From assembly GCF_000143415.4 (NCBI RefSeq), contig NW_003314399.1, positions 148,909-212,908 on the forward strand: a stretch of DNA of 64,000 nt, given 5' to 3'. The first letter of the stretch is position 1. Each line of letters opens with the position of its first letter. A program made the translations under genes and the position numbers. The stretch comes from Selaginella moellendorffii. Taxonomy: Eukaryota > Streptophyta > Lycopodiopsida > Selaginellales > Selaginellaceae. The notes below the pieces were generated by a model that was not told the DNA's origin, searched no databases, and worked only from the letters and a program-made list of their open reading frames with translations. Positions 35,740 to 47,001 of this stretch are shown piece by piece.

Positions 35740-37485
35740 ATTAGTTTCTCAGGATTTTGGGATTTAACCTGGGACTATTTGGAGCTTCCAGAAGATAACT
35801 CCGTAAGGCTACTTACAATGGACGATGACGACAGGATCTATCTTCTGCTGCAGAAACTAGAGGGTGGCGGCCCGGACTTAAATCAGATTCAAGAGCCCCT
35901 GGAAGAGCCATTTCTGGTGCCTATCTGGTATTTTCAGTTCATCCGGCTGCACATCTTAACCGTTCTAATCTGGTAGTCTGGGGAGGAAAGCTTGCCATGG
36001 TGCGGCTGGACAGTATTTTCGTTTTGATCAGTAGATGTTTGTGTGTTTTTCCTTTCTAGTTTGGTTTCCAACAATCTTTTTCCTTTTTCCAGCAATCGTT
36101 GAGTACGAGTCCAGGCTTCCACATTTTGCATAGAGAAGTGTATGATTCTCAATGCAACAAGTTAACTTTTTTATCAACGTTAACTACAATTTGGTCTCGC
36201 TATGGTTCATCGGCTCCATGTTTCCCAGCCGAGAAATGCAATCGGTTGTGCCGTTTCTTCTCCATGTGTCAGCAGCATGGACCCGAGAACCTGAAGGCTG
36301 TTGAGGAGTTTTGGGGGCTGGCAAAATGGGTACTGGACCAAGCCATGGCTGCTGAGGAGTCCGGTTTAGCAACGCAGGCCATCTTGTGCTACATGTTTGA
36401 AATCTAAAACAAAACGTTGTTATAGTACTTTACATATAACTCCATTTACATATAGCTCCACGTTACCTCTCAGGTTGGTCAACTGCGACAGACTCATGCC
36501 AGTTAATTGCCACACCACTACATGCAATCTTCATGCTTGGGTTAATGGGTGGAGCATGTTTGGTGTTTAAGTTGTTGTTGGCTTGTGAAGTTCATGAACT
36601 TGAATAACAAACATTAACATAAACACTATACATCTTTGATTGTATGGTGTGATATTTGTAAATCCCTTATATTGGAAAACCTGGCTGGCATTCTCCAATT
36701 TAGATGTCAATGAGATGGGCACATATGCATTTTGGGTCATACATGTGGGTCATATATGTGGCATGACATCCCATTCATCATCATTTTCATTATGTAAGTG
36801 TGATTTAATGTTCTCAAGGAGGAAAGGGTTTTTAAAGCCATGTTGTTCAATTTTAATAGTGTGGTTATTGTGGCAATGAAATTAATTTACTTTTTTTGTG
36901 GTAATTAAAGACATCCATAATGAGTAAATCTTGCTTATAGCTCAAATTCATGAAATTGGACTCAAATGCAAAAGTTGCAAATATATGTACTAGTGGAAGA
37001 TGAACAAAGTGTAGGGTTGTTATTAAGTTTCAATTCCAATACTTCTTTAACTAGTGAGAGTGAAGATGAAGATGGAGATCTTGATATTTCAATGATAAGT
37101 AGATGAATTTCTAAATTGGAAGGTTTTCATTATATTACTTCTTTCAAGGCTTCAATAATTTTTTGAGGTTGAGGGGATTTGCTAGTATAGTGGTGTATGG
37201 ATGCACTTGAAGATTCTTGAGACAAAAACCATGGTTTATTTTGTAAATTATTTGGGAATTATGCAGCCAACACTATATAAATATATGCAAGTGGTGAATA
37301 CAAATTGGAAAGGGGTGTACCATAGGATAATGATAGAGGAAGTTTTTAACCATATTTGCATTAAGGGAATTATCAACTCCCACTCTTGTTATCAAGTAGT
37401 TAGTTACTGTTTTAGTAGCCATCAAACATTAACTTTATATGATCCAAGAAAGTTGCAAAGTATGCAATATAAGAAGTGCTTGGAT
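35740..37485 (+). repeat. Duplicated 3' flank of CR-like copy 1
   Basis: This region recurs after copies 2 (47002-48530) and 3 (54863-56640). The first 670 bp are the most similar and include a 45-codon open stretch QQHGPENLKAVEEFWGLAKW... ending at TAA 36405-36407. After 36430 the sequence is AT-rich with scattered open stretches, including an acidic SESEDEDGDLDIS, that look like a very old mobile-element relic. No complete gene is seen. Unit 1 similarity ends at about 37485, where the Ty3/gypsy element begins. Confidence 0.7.
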
Positions 37486-37669
37486 TTTGGATTTTGATTT
37501 AAATCTAGTTTTTGCATCGTCTAGATTTAACTTTTTCTATTTCCTTTCTTTTGTTCTTTCTTTTCAAGGTTTTGGTTTAGATCTAGCTTTTTGTGTTGTC
37601 TAGATCTACCATTTCCTTCTAGCTTTTTGTCATTTATCTTCTTTTGCTCTTTTTTTTTCATTCATCTTC

Positions 37670-38636
37670 ATGGCAAATCAGCAATCTCCTCCTTTGACTC
37701 TAGAGCAGCAGTTGGTACAATTGTTTGATGCTATGCGCTTGCAATTGAACAACCAAACTTAGTTGATGGCGGCGTTCACAGCACGTGGTACAACTCCTCC
37801 TACTCTTGGTGCCAATCCTCGCGTTCGGCCGGAGTTCTGTTGCGGGAATCCTAGGGATGATGTGTACCATTGGTTCGATCACTTCACGATGATTGCCACA
37901 TATCATTCTTGGGATGATGCTCGACGGTTGCATAAGTTTCCCACGTGTCTCCAAGGGACGGTATTGCAGTGGTATAATGGTTTGAGCGCAGCCACTCGTG
38001 GGGATTGAAGTGTTCTCCCAGACGTCTTCAAACGTGCCTTCAAACATGCCGATGATTGTGATGATGCTTTCCAACAATTGCATCGTCTTCGCCAAGGGCC
38101 ATCTGAGTCGGTGATGCAATTTGGCGTTTGTTTCCGAAGTCTTTTGCTTCGTGCAGAGCCAAATATGTCAAAGTGGATCAAGCTAGAAATGTTGTGGCCA
38201 GCACTTCGTCAAGATCTTGTCGGACTTGTGCATGCACTTGCTCCTGCCACCCTTCACGATGCTTTTCGCTTGGCACAACGTTATGAGACGTCGCCTTTTC
38301 CACTTCTCGCTACACGTCCTTCCACTCCACTTCCTATGGGTGATGGTCCTATTCTAATAGAGGTTGATGTTGCTGCTGCTCGAGTCCAAGGACAAGCGCG
38401 AGGACGTGGTCATGGCCGTGATGTTCGCTGCTGGGCATGTGATGAAGTTGGTCATATTTATCGGTGTTGCCGTCGTTTTCCGGATTGGCGACCTCCATTT
38501 CCTGGGTGGAGACTTTGGCGTCAGCAATGTCCCGTGGGTGCTGCTGCAGCAGAAGGTCTGGACACCGAGATGCATTCGGGAAACGAGGAGTCGCGCGAGT
38601 AACGGAGGGATCTTGCGCGAATAAATCAATGACCCC
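37670..38636 (+). pseudogene. Ty3/gypsy gag, with internal stops
   Basis: ATG 37670 begins MANQQSPPLTLEQQLVQLFD. The frame is stopped by TAG at 37757-37759 and TGA at about 38006-38008, then continues. The capsid-like core has VYHWFDHFTMIATYHSWDDA and LQGTVLQWYNGL, followed by QLHRLRQGPSESVMQFGVCF. A CCHC zinc knuckle, CWACDEVGHIYRCC, lies near 38430-38475. The frame shifts into pol around 38460. Confidence 0.75.
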
Positions 38637-41600
38637 TCCATCTTTCTTTCGGGAGTATCATCAAGGGGTTCACTCGGCATCAGTTCATCCAGTGTTTACT
38701 TTCCAAGCTCGTTTTTATAACAAGAGGTCTCCTATTATTCTTTCCGTGTTGGTTGATACAGGTTCAAGTTTATCTTCTATTGCTCGACCTGTTGCCACAC
38801 ATTGTCGTCTACACTTGCGTCATGCGGCGAAACCAATTTTCATTCTTTATGGCAACGGCTGTACACATGCATGTGCACGGGATAAGGTGGACCTGGTTGT
38901 GCGTGTGGGCGATCTCGAGCTTGAGTTGCAGTCGTTGCGGGTGGTGCCGAGTCAAGTTTTTGACCTCATTCTTGGTATGGATTGGTTGCAGCGCAATCAT
39001 GCCAAGTGTGACTTTGAGGCTTCTCCCCCTTGTTTCATACTTCCTTATGTTTCATCCATTCCTCTCACTTCTATACCTTTTTGTCCTTCTACTCCTACCT
39101 CTACTACCATTACTTTTGTTCCCCCACTCTTTCCTTCTGTGTTTCCATCTTGTTTTGCTTTTCCCTTTTCCGATCCCTCTAACGATCTTTGTGTTGCAAC
39201 AGTTGACCGGCTCATGAAAGAGTATTCTGATCTCTTTGAATTTGACCTATCGTCTAGGGCCAAGATTGCCACATGTCATCCGATTCCAACCGGGGATGCT
39301 CGTCCAATCAAGGTTCCTATTTGTCGTCGGTCACCTAAGAAGATCAAGATTTTACGAGCAAACGTCAAAGAAATGCTGGAGAAGGGTGTTATTCGGAAGT
39401 CACGGAGTCCTTGGGCATATGAACCTCATCTAGTGATAAAGCCTGATGGGAGTATTCGTTTCTGCATCGACTATCGTCCGTTAAACGAAGTGACGATCCC
39501 GGATGTGTATCCTCTTCCTCACACTCCTGATCTCTTAGATTGTCTGGGGCGAAGTCATTGGTTCACCAAGCTAGATCTTGCTTCTGGGTATTGGCAAGTA
39601 CCGATGGCCGAAGAAGATATTCCTAAGATTGCTTTTCGTACACCATTTGGTTTGTACGAGTTCTTGGTGATGCCGTTTGGTTTGAACGATGCTCTAGCAA
39701 CTTTCCAGTGGATGATGGACGAGGTTCTTTGCGATATGCCGGAGGTGACTGTTGACTTCATTGATGATGTCTTGATCCACTCGGAGGGGACGTGGGAGGA
39801 GCACGTTCGTGATGTTTGTAAAGTGTTGGATCGGCTACACGATGTTAGTTTAAAGCTGAAGCGGTCAAAGTGCATGTTTGGGTCTAAGGACACAACTTAT
39901 CTTGGGTACTGTATTTCTCATGAAGGTTTGCAAGTTGATCCTGACAAACTTGTGGCTGTTCTAAAGTTCCTTACTCTGAAGTGTGTGAATGATGTGCAAC
40001 ACTTTTTGGGTAAGGTGCAGTATCTCAGTCGTTTTGTGGATCATCTTTCCAATTACACTACACCATTGCGAGCGTTGCTGAAGTCATCAACGTCATCTTT
40101 CATCTGGTCTCTGGATTGTGAGCGGGTGTTCGTGGATCTCAAAGAGCTATTGACGACTCCTCCGATTTTGGCATATCCTGACTACACTCGACCTTTTATT
40201 TTGCATATGGATGCTTCTAACATTGGTTTTGGAGGTGTGTTGATGCAAAAGAGCTCAAGTGTGCCTGGTCAATGCCATCCCATTGCATACATAAACCGTA
40301 TATTATAACCAGCGGAGATGAACTATGACAGAGAAGGAGTGTTTAGCAGCAATCTGGGGTTTCGAGAAACTTCATGCATATCTACATGGTTCTCAGACAT
40401 TACTTGAAGGTGACCATGTTGCTGTTACTTCATTATTGAAGCGAAAGAACCTGGTTGGTCGTACGGCTCGATGGGCTTTGAAGTTTAAAATATATGATTT
40501 CAATGTTGTTCATCGCCCAGGGAGTTCTATGGCTGATGTTGATGCCCTTTCTCAAGCTCCTCTTCCTTCTCCACTCACTTCTCATGTTTTTGACGAACTT
40601 GTTGTTCCAGCATCTATGGATTTTCTAGATGAGGATTCTGTGCCGTCGGCGGTTGCTATCTTTGACGTTCAGTGTCCACAGAGCGCAGAGCAAGATCTAC
40701 CTTCTCTTGATGAGGTTCGCGAGGCTCAAAAGATTGAGCCATGAATTCGAAGGCTTTGAGATGGGTTTGAGAATCCTGCATTACTTGCTGATGACTTGCC
40801 TTTCCAGCATTTACATTCTCAATATCGCCTTGAAGATGGCCTTCTTTATTTTGTGGGGACGGATCCTGATGATCATTTACGGCTGGTGGTGCCTTCGGTG
40901 TTTATTCCGCAGTTTCTCCATGCCTACCATGATTCTCCTGTTCTAGGTGGGCATATGGGACATCGTCGTGTCACCGAGAAGGTGCACAGGTTTTTCTATT
41001 GGTCGAAGATGCGACATGATATTATCCAGTATGTGCATAGCTGCGTTTGGTGCCAAGTTCGTAATACTCCCCCTCGTGCTGCGGAAGGACAATTGGAGTC
41101 AATTACAATTTCCCGTCCGTTTGAGTTAGTGGCGTTTGATCTTATGGGACCTTTTCCACAGTCGACTGCTGGCAATGAGTATGTTATTATTACTTCTGAC
41201 TACTTGATTCGTTGGGTGGAAGTTGGTGCTCTTGCTAGTGGCTTTGCAACTGCTGTTGGATACTTCCTCCTCAATCGAGTGGTGTTCTAGCATTCTTGTC
41301 CAGAGCGGATTCTTTCGGATAATGGTCCGGCATTTATGGCTGAGGCATTTCATGTTTTGACGTCTTGATTGGGGATATGCCACACTTTCACGAGTGCTTA
41401 TCATCCACAATCAGACGGTCTAGTGGAACGGCTTGTTTGGACATTCAAAGGGATGATTGCAAAGTATGTGAACTTTCAGCATTTGGATTGGGATGGTTAT
41501 TTGCCGTCTCTTTGGTATTCACATGTTACAGGGGTGCAGAGTTCTATTGGTGCTTCACCATATAAATTCTTATATGGTCATGATCCAATATTACCAACGG

Positions 41601-42061
41601 AGCTGGGTTTACCTTCGCAATTGCCACAAGCTGCCGATGCTAGATCATGGGATCAGTATTTGACGAGCATTCTTCCACTTGTCCGAGCAAAGTTTGCCGA
41701 ACACTTAGGCCGTGTACAAGTGGGACAACAACGGCACTACAACTCCCATCATCGTCCACCTGCGGAGTACAAAGTGGATGATTTGGTGTTAGTCTGTTTT
41801 CCCTATCTTACGGTACGTGGTTTATCTAAGGGGCTTCTTATGCAATGGAAAGTACCGTATCAGGTGTTGCGGCAAGTTGGACCACAAGTTTATGAGGTTC
41901 GGTATAACGTTCAGCAGGCCGATCCTCCAGAGATTGTGTATGTGCAGCGGCTGAAACGCTTCGTACAAAGGGATCAGAAGGAGTTAATACCATCTACAGA
42001 TCCACTGATGCCTCCTCCTGACATTCCTCCGGATCCCGGCCCATCTTCAAGAGAACCCTGA
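38464..42061 (+). pseudogene. Ty3/gypsy pol (protease, RT, RNase H, integrase)
   Basis: The protease active site is SVLVDTGSSLSSIA, with downstream VFDLILGMDWLQRNH. RT has IRFCIDYRPLNEVTIPDVYP, HWFTKLDLASGYWQV and the catalytic FIDDVLIHSEG. RNase H starts ILHMDASNIGFGGVLMQ. A stop (40306-40308) and a two-base loss near 40325 follow, then EKECLAAIWGFEKLHAYLHG. Integrase has the HHCC finger GHMGHRRVTEKVHRFFYW with CVWCQ, the first Asp in VAFDLMGPFP, the second in ILSDNGPAF (near 41320), and the Glu in HPQSDGLVERL. Further stops are at about 40742, 41288 and 41366. The tail reads to 42061. Not functional. Confidence 0.85.
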
Positions 42062-42094
42062 TGGTCTTCTATTATCCCGAAAGGAGGGGATGAT

Positions 42095-42300
42095 GTGAGG
42101 GCCAAGTGTATGGTTACGATGCCGTATACTAATATTAGCGTAGTGGGATTTTGGTAGCCGTCGGATTGGTTTCAATCTAGACCACTCACTTTTGTATATA
42201 AATTAGGGTTTTTGGGCTAATTAATATGCATATTTCTGTATTCCCTTTCCATATTCCAAACACTCACATATATTTAATCTTATTAGTGACTTTTCTTAGG
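42095..42300 (+). repeat. Probable 3' LTR of Ty3/gypsy copy 1
   Basis: It starts TGTGAGGGCCAAGTG directly after the polypurine tract and holds a TATA-like TGTATATAAATTAGGG near 42194. The exact right end is unclear because no 5' LTR is present for comparison. TRM2-derived sequence begins at 42359. Confidence 0.55.
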
Positions 42301-42322
42301 TATTTTAAGTATGATAAGAATG

Positions 42323-42345
42323 TAATATAGCCTAAGGCTATATTA
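42323..42345. repeat. 23-bp palindrome at the duplication junction
   Basis: TAATATAGCCT, a central A, then AGGCTATATTA form a perfect palindrome with 11-bp arms. It lies between the retroelement's 3' end and the first base of the truncated TRM2 copy. Confidence 0.85.
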
Positions 42346-42358
42346 AATTTAAGTATAT

Positions 42359-44389
42359 AGTTTGAAATGTTATTGAGCTTCAAGGCATCTGTGACTGCGT
42401 CTGCATTTATCTCTATTCCCACCACCTAGCTTCCAGGGAAAATTATTAGATGGCACGTTTAGTGATTTTAAGATCTATTATTACCATGCCAACTTTGCGT
42501 GCAAGCATCAGACCTATAGTCCCCGTCCCGCAGAGAGCAAAGTGTTGGGGCCAAGACCAGCCCACTCCCCAGCGAGCGCATACAGCTTCTCAGCCGCAAA
42601 GCTATTGACCTGCATTAAATACATTTTAAGTTGCAAGTAGAAAAAGGAGATATGGGAACCTGGAAGAATGCTGTCGGAGAAATCCTAAATTGCAGATCGC
42701 CAATATAATCGTGAATATATTGTACAGAGACTTCTGTGCCCGGAATCGCCAAGGAAATTAAAGGAGCATCGGCGGGAGCAGCGTTCGAAACTCCCACATG
42801 TTCCTAGAAATGCAAGCCGAGAGCAGGAAAAATAAAGAGTGACGCTTTCAACCTGGACAAGTAAAGCAGTGAGTGTAACAGGTGGTGCTGCACTAAAAGC
42901 AGCGCTTGAAAGTTCCCGGGCCATACGCTCATATTCTTTCATCTTTGCGTCACTTACATGGAGATACCTGCATAAGTACTAGTCAGAATCGTCAAAAAGA
43001 AAAAAGAAAAAAGAAACATCACACGCACCTGCACTACAAGCATAACTTCGGCAACCGTTGGAACCTCTTCTTGACAAGTTCTAGGATGTCGACCTTCTCG
43101 AACCTAACATTTGATAGGGAGAAAAATTAGAGCTGCTGATACAAACGCACGGAAGATTTACCGTCAACATCCGCCAAAAGCCAGAGTTATTTTCCTTGTT
43201 CCACACTTGAAACTCAGATGTGCGTATAAAACTTTCCAGTGCACCAGCATAAAACTTTGCAATGTCCGACACGTTACGACAGTTCCTGGGATTTCCAATT
43301 GTGGTAATGCCTTTCCTGAACAAGGCCTTTAAGTAAGTCAAATAAATGACCCACGACAAATTGATGATCTCACCTGAACATCCCCATTTGAAATCCAACA
43401 ACACTTTCCCCATCGGCAGAAAATCCGATGCTAAATTCACACTTGTTACGGTAGCCTTCAACCACAGGAGAAGAAATAATGCCTTCAAAGTCACAAGCCA
43501 TCCCCCCTGTTGAAGAAAAAGAAATAGAGATCCGAGTAGTTATTCTATCAACATTTACCTTTTTCTTTTCCCGGAGTGAGCCATTCCGGAACTGGAGTAC
43601 CATGCACGCAGCACTTGCGTGTGTGGCGAACCTGGACGGTATTATCAACCTTCAGGAAAAGAAAAGAAGCAAGTGCAATTTAAAAATACTTACGAACTTT
43701 CTAAGCACTGTTGCGACGCCATCACGCTTCTCTCGTAGTTGCTCCTCATACGACTGAGAAGCCAAAGGAGTGACAACCTCACTCACATCTTTCGGCGGCT
43801 CGGCATTTTCTTCTTTCGCATCTCCATTCCCAGTTTCGTCGGCCTCCCAGCTTCGTGGAAGAGCATCCGACACCTTTGGCTTCTTCCCTTTGGAACCCGT
43901 CATCGCTTCTAGTTTCTACAACATAAACAGATTGCTATCTATCAGTATCTACAGTGCAAAGTTAGAGGAAAAAAAAATGATTTACCACTTTGGCGTGCTC
44001 AGCGTGCTCGGCAGCATCGAATTCCACGAAGCCAACAGTCTTTCCCTTTCTCTTCTTGGCCGAGGCGAATTTTATATCCTAGGAAACACAACGAAAAGCC
44101 TGCTCATCCATCATTCTACCAGGAAAAAAATCCCAGCTATCTAGAAAGTCAGTCACACGCTTACTTGCTCTTCCAGGAGCCTTTTAAAAGCATCCCCGCC
44201 CATAGACCACGGCAAATTCTGGACGCACTTCCTCAATCCCTTGCTCCACCCTTCCTGATCCCCATCATTCCTCACCTCCTCCTCCTCCACATCACCGGCG
44301 GCAGTGGGATCATTTCCACTGGCAGGCGCCTCCTCCAGAACGGCAGCATTGCCGAGCGCCAGCGCTACGCACTCCTCCTCCCCTGCCAT
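42359..44389 (-). pseudogene. Truncated TRM2 methyltransferase copy
   Basis: This is a near-identical copy of the TRM2 gene from its start (MAGEEECVALALGN at 44389) to the exon that corresponds to about 30925-30990. The last exons, with the DPPR motif and the catalytic Cys, are missing. In addition about 10 nt are deleted inside the SAM-binding motif I (near 42530, compare 31110), and a few nt are lost near 42385. It cannot make an active enzyme. The upstream half, including the RRM-like exons, is still open. The break lies next to the retroelement's 3' end. Confidence 0.88.
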
Positions 44390-44870
44390 GAAATGCGAAG
44401 AACCCTAAACCCAGAATGAATATTCACAAAGCCCTATACGAATATTCCAGCTTTTAAATTCTTTTAAACTTGGTACACTCCATTACGCTGGAATGGATCC
44501 ACTCGCGGTTATTAAACGTAGAAAATGTATGTCTGTTTCGATAAGGCCATATAAACAAGAATGTTGCCCTGTTTGACTTGGGTTAACACTTAAGTGGAGT
44601 TGAAGTTGAATAGTTGAAGACTAATATATCAAGATGTGAAAGAAATAATAGGTAGAGCATGTTCTCAACTCATGGTGAGAATAAATATTTGATGAACCAG
44701 TAATAATTAAGGACATTAATGTTAAACTTTGATTATCTTAGAATATGCCTAGATATTCTGGGTATATTCTTACACACCTAAAAAAGATTTTTTCTGAAAA
44801 TCTAAATTAACTAATGCTCCAAAAGTTAGGGAACAACCTTTCAGCTGAAGGCTCTAAAACTCCGGCTGCC

Positions 44871-47001
44871 ATGGCGCACGCTCGTCTGCTTGCAAGAAAG
44901 AAGGCGGAGGCGGAGCGTGTGAAGGCGCGGCTTCGCGATGTGGATTTCGCCAGGCTTCAGGATCCAGGCTGGTCACAGACGTTGCCCTTTCCAGGTTTGA
45001 GTACCTCCGCCGTAGGCAAGAGGCCACCACGGGAATTTGAGTTTGTGGGTCGTTCGGCGTACTTGGACATCATGAGGCTAGTTCTAGAAGAAGACCCACA
45101 ATCCCCGACTCGGGGCCTGCTCATTACTGGTGCCAGGGGGAAAGGAAAGAGTTGCATTTTGCGAGCGGTTGCAGTCGAGCTTATTGGGCGCTCTCAAAGA
45201 GTAATAAGCTTTTGGTACTTGGACGCTTGTCAGGACTTGCTGCGCCAAGTTCAGGATTCTCTTCTGTTTGCATACAGTGACAGCGAGGAAGCGCTTGCAG
45301 AGACTGGACGCATCAGCTCTGTGGAGTCGTTGTCTGACTTTCTCGAGGGCAGAAAGGCGGCTGGGGATTTTATTTTCTTTGTGAGTGATGGTGAAGAGAA
45401 CTACGGTGATCAACACGAGGATGGTACTTCACGCAGGCGAGCTGAGGCGAAGAAGTGGCTGGAAGCTTTGGAGAGAGGGTGCAACTTTGTAATCAAGACC
45501 TTGTCGCCTGAAGCTCATGACGTGAGAGTAGGCGCAAGCCAAATGGAAGAGTACGAGCTGAAAGATAACTTTGGCGAGGTAAGCCTCATTCCCTTCTTTT
45601 TTTCTTTTCTTTTCCGGGTGCTTTTTTACTGAATTATCCGCGCTACAGGAGGAGTACTCTTCGTTCATAAGAGGAACCACCACCGTCCTTGGAGGGATGC
45701 TCAAGAACCATCCGGACCGTGAGGAGGATGTTCTCTTGTTTGCTGGAAAGCACCCCATGTCCTTGTTCTACCTCAGCAGTGCGTGTGACGAGTATGTACG
45801 AGACATCACCGGTACCTCCTCTTCAAGGAAAAGGCTCAGGGTTAAAAATCTTGGGGTGCTGGATCTCCGAACGGGTGCCATGGACACGCGAGTGTACGAA
45901 GATCCTGGGAAGATGGACGAACCAGAAGGTTTCCTAGATGATGAGCAGGCGTGGCAGGCGGTGCTGCTGAAGTTTAAGCAGGGAGGACCATTCAAATCCA
46001 TACGGAAGTACATCAACGATTACAAGGGCCCGGAGGAATCTTTACGTGATCCTGCATCGGTGTCCAAGAGTTTTGTCAGCGGAGATGGTAGTTTCTGCAC
46101 CGACTTCATCCATGCAGTCCATTTAGAGGCAGCTTTGGAGCGCTTGAAGGGCCTGGTTTTCCGTTCGCCGACATTCCAGGCCATTGTGAAGGGTAAACTC
46201 GATGACCCGGACATCATCTGGCCCCAGATCGGATGGGCCTGCGAGGGGTTTGTAGCAGAGGCTATCATGGCGGTGGGGCTGAAATTCAAGCAGCGTGTGC
46301 GTCGTCCAGTGGAGCTGAAGAGTCTAAATGGTGAACCCGTGCGGTTAGATCCAAGGCAGTGGGAGCCTTTGAAGCCCGTGTACCTGAAACCAGGCAGGTA
46401 CTCTTTCAAGTACATTGACGGGGTTATCGCGTGGGTTGACGAGAAAGGGGTGATGCATTTCTTAGCGCTTCAGGTGACGGTCAGCCTGGAGGGACACACC
46501 AAAACGGAGTATCAGTTCATGCAACGAGCACAAGTGGAACGCTGGTACACTGGACCCTGCATCTGGTACTATGTTTACCTCTGCCCTGTGAAGGTAGAAT
46601 CGTTGGAGGAGTCCCGGAAGGCTTCTTCTTCCAGAGGAGGTTCATCGCCCACGTCCAGCAGGCCGGTTCAGTCACAAGAGACGTTGGTGGAGTACCAGAG
46701 GGAACAGCTCCAGTTTGATCAGTGCTTTGAGCAAAATCTGGGACAGGAGGAAGTGTTGCTCCTCCGGAAGCTCGGGGAAGTCAGGGAGAGGGAAATGGAA
46801 CGGAGGAAGAAGGCCAAAGCCATGCAAGAGCACAGCTATCGCCAACTTCTAAAGAGCTTGCCTCCTCGGAAATGGGCACTCTACAAGAGACTGAAGACGA
46901 GAGAATTGCTGGAAGTGGAGGCCAAGAAATGCGGCATCAGTGACCCGTCCCCCAAGAACTACAAGAACATCTACGTCTTGCTTTCAGCCATGGACGTTTA
47001 A
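44871..47001 (+). CDS. CR-like (Crinkler-RHS type) P-loop NTPase protein, copy 2
   Basis: Exons 44871-45578 and 45649-47001 give 686 residues; an in-frame ATG at 44814 would add 19. A Walker A motif, GLLITGARGKGKSCILRAVA, is at about residues 81-100, and a likely Walker B, GDFIFFVSDGEE, at about 165. The N-terminal lead reads PREFEFVGRSAY, which resembles the start of STAND/AAA-type ATPase modules. Around residues 491-520, KYIDGVIAWVDEKG and LALQVTVSLEGH resemble the Asp...hydrophobic-Gln-Thr-Val...His pattern of the restriction-endonuclease-like domain in Crinkler-RHS proteins. The last 100 residues are Lys/Glu-rich and probably coiled coil. It has no signal peptide and may act in the nucleus. 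Role in plants is unknown: defence, genome-conflict or a domesticated element are all possible. Confidence 0.72.

Larger units (their letters stand above)
37490..42300 (+). mobile_element. Decayed Ty3/gypsy LTR retrotransposon, copy 1
   Basis: Gag, protease, reverse transcriptase, RNase H and integrase are present in Ty3/gypsy order on the plus strand. The 5' end (37490-37669) is T-rich with duplicated CTAGATTTAA/CTAGATCTACC motifs, and I find no 5' LTR there. At the 3' end a polypurine tract (AAAGGAGGGGATGATG, about 42079) is followed by an LTR-like stretch starting TGTGAGGGCC with a TATA-like TGTATATAAA. The element fills the gap between segmental-duplication units 1 and 2. Several stops and a frameshift make it inactive. 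Confidence 0.85.

Noticed and set aside
37490-37669. Possible 5' LTR of Ty3/gypsy copy 1
   Set aside because: It shows no similarity to the 3' LTR-like sequence at 42095-42300 and no TG start. Only two short internal CTAGAT motifs repeat.
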